A stretch of 64,000 nucleotides of DNA, from the NCBI RefSeq assembly GCF_001610895.1, contig NZ_CP011273.1, positions 1,984,001 through 2,048,000 on the forward strand, written 5' to 3'. The position numbers and the translations under genes are program-made. The notes under the pieces were generated by a model that saw only the letters and a list, made by a program, of their open reading frames with translations, was not told the DNA's origin and ran no database searches. Positions 63,770-64,000 of this stretch are shown here, one piece after another. Each line of letters begins with the position of its first letter. Within the stretch, counting starts at the first letter, position 1. This DNA comes from Planctomyces sp. SH-PL62 (GTDB lineage Bacteria > Planctomycetota > Planctomycetia > Isosphaerales > Isosphaeraceae).

Positions 63770-64000
63770 ATGAGCCGGCCCCGCACACGACTGGAAACGC
63801 GCCTGGCCTCGTTCCGCAACCGCATCCGTCGGCTCTTGCTGGCGTACGGGGCGAGCCGGGTCGCGGCGGCGGCGATCCCCCTCATCCTGGCGGCCTGCCT
63901 GGCCGACTGGGCGTTCCACCTGGATCCGCTGGTCCGGCTGGCGGCGCTCGTGGCGATCGTCGCGGCGGTCGGCTGGTCGGCCTGGCTGCGGGTCGTCCGA
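63770..64000 (+). CDS. Membrane protein, N-terminal part (runs off right edge)
   Basis: The first 77 residues are present. A basic start (MSRPRTRLETRLASFRNRIR) is followed by two hydrophobic segments (VAAAAIPLILAACLADWAF and LVRLAALVAIVAAVGWSAWL). This matches the opening of DUF4175-like or related membrane proteins that close planctomycete moxR operons, but the visible part is too short to be certain. GGGAGGG lies six bases before the ATG, 82 bp after the VWA gene. Confidence 0.65.
   Translation, partial: MSRPRTRLETRLASFRNRIRRLLLAYGASRVAAAAIPLILAACLADWAFHLDPLVRLAALVAIVAAVGWSAWLRVVR

Overview
The window looks like chromosomal DNA of a planctomycete, most likely an Isosphaeraceae-type member of the Planctomycetota. 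It is very GC-rich and carries several lineage markers: DUF1559 proteins with prepilin-type N-termini, a DUF1501 plus DUF1549/DUF1553/cytochrome-C gene pair, LEPR-type N-terminal motifs on secreted proteins, a YncE-phosphoesterase fusion, a PQQ-propeller/TPR protein and a MoxR-DUF58-BatA aerotolerance-type operon. No rRNA, tRNA or CRISPR array was seen. All assignments are by reading; no database search was run.

Left part (1-13.9 kb). A Rieske-like protein runs off the left edge with an unusual N-terminal array of ten short EKLxxAR motifs. Next come a NIPSNAP protein and PTS enzyme I (ptsI), all on the minus strand. Divergent from ptsI is a compact plus-strand cluster: Hsp70, Uma2 endonuclease-fold protein, Hsp70-VWA fusion, membrane FHA protein, second FHA protein and VWA protein. 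Several of these genes overlap by ATGA. It reads as a chaperone/phosphopeptide-recognition/VWA module of unknown purpose. A Tat-exported DUF362 protein converges on it.

Middle part (14-31 kb). A decayed DUF1559 gene is fused in frame to a lipoprotein-like domain. It is followed by a YncE-phosphoesterase, two LEPR-motif surface proteins transcribed divergently, and a four-gene minus-strand cluster (30,959 to 20,612). The cluster is built around a 2,212-residue protein. That protein has secretin hallmarks (split N1-like domain, C-terminal VPLLEDVPGLGVLFR motif) separated by very long coiled-coil regions. This giant secretin-like protein and its secreted partners are the most interesting item here.

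Right-middle part (31-52 kb). This holds an intact DUF1559 gene, rarA, a complete IS630-family element whose transposase carries an in-frame stop, small exported proteins, and a DUF1559 gene broken by one extra base. It also holds a right-handed beta-helix protein with a threefold GQDG repeat, a sialidase-like protein, the DUF1501/PSD1 pair, a baeRF-type protein, cysK next to a JAMM protease gene, ndk, and a cupredoxin-like protein. A 56-residue membrane protein follows.

Right part (52-64 kb). A PQQ-propeller/TPR protein precedes MoxR ATPase, DUF58, BatA-like VWA, a second VWA membrane protein and the start of a further membrane protein cut by the right edge. This is one co-directional envelope-associated cluster.
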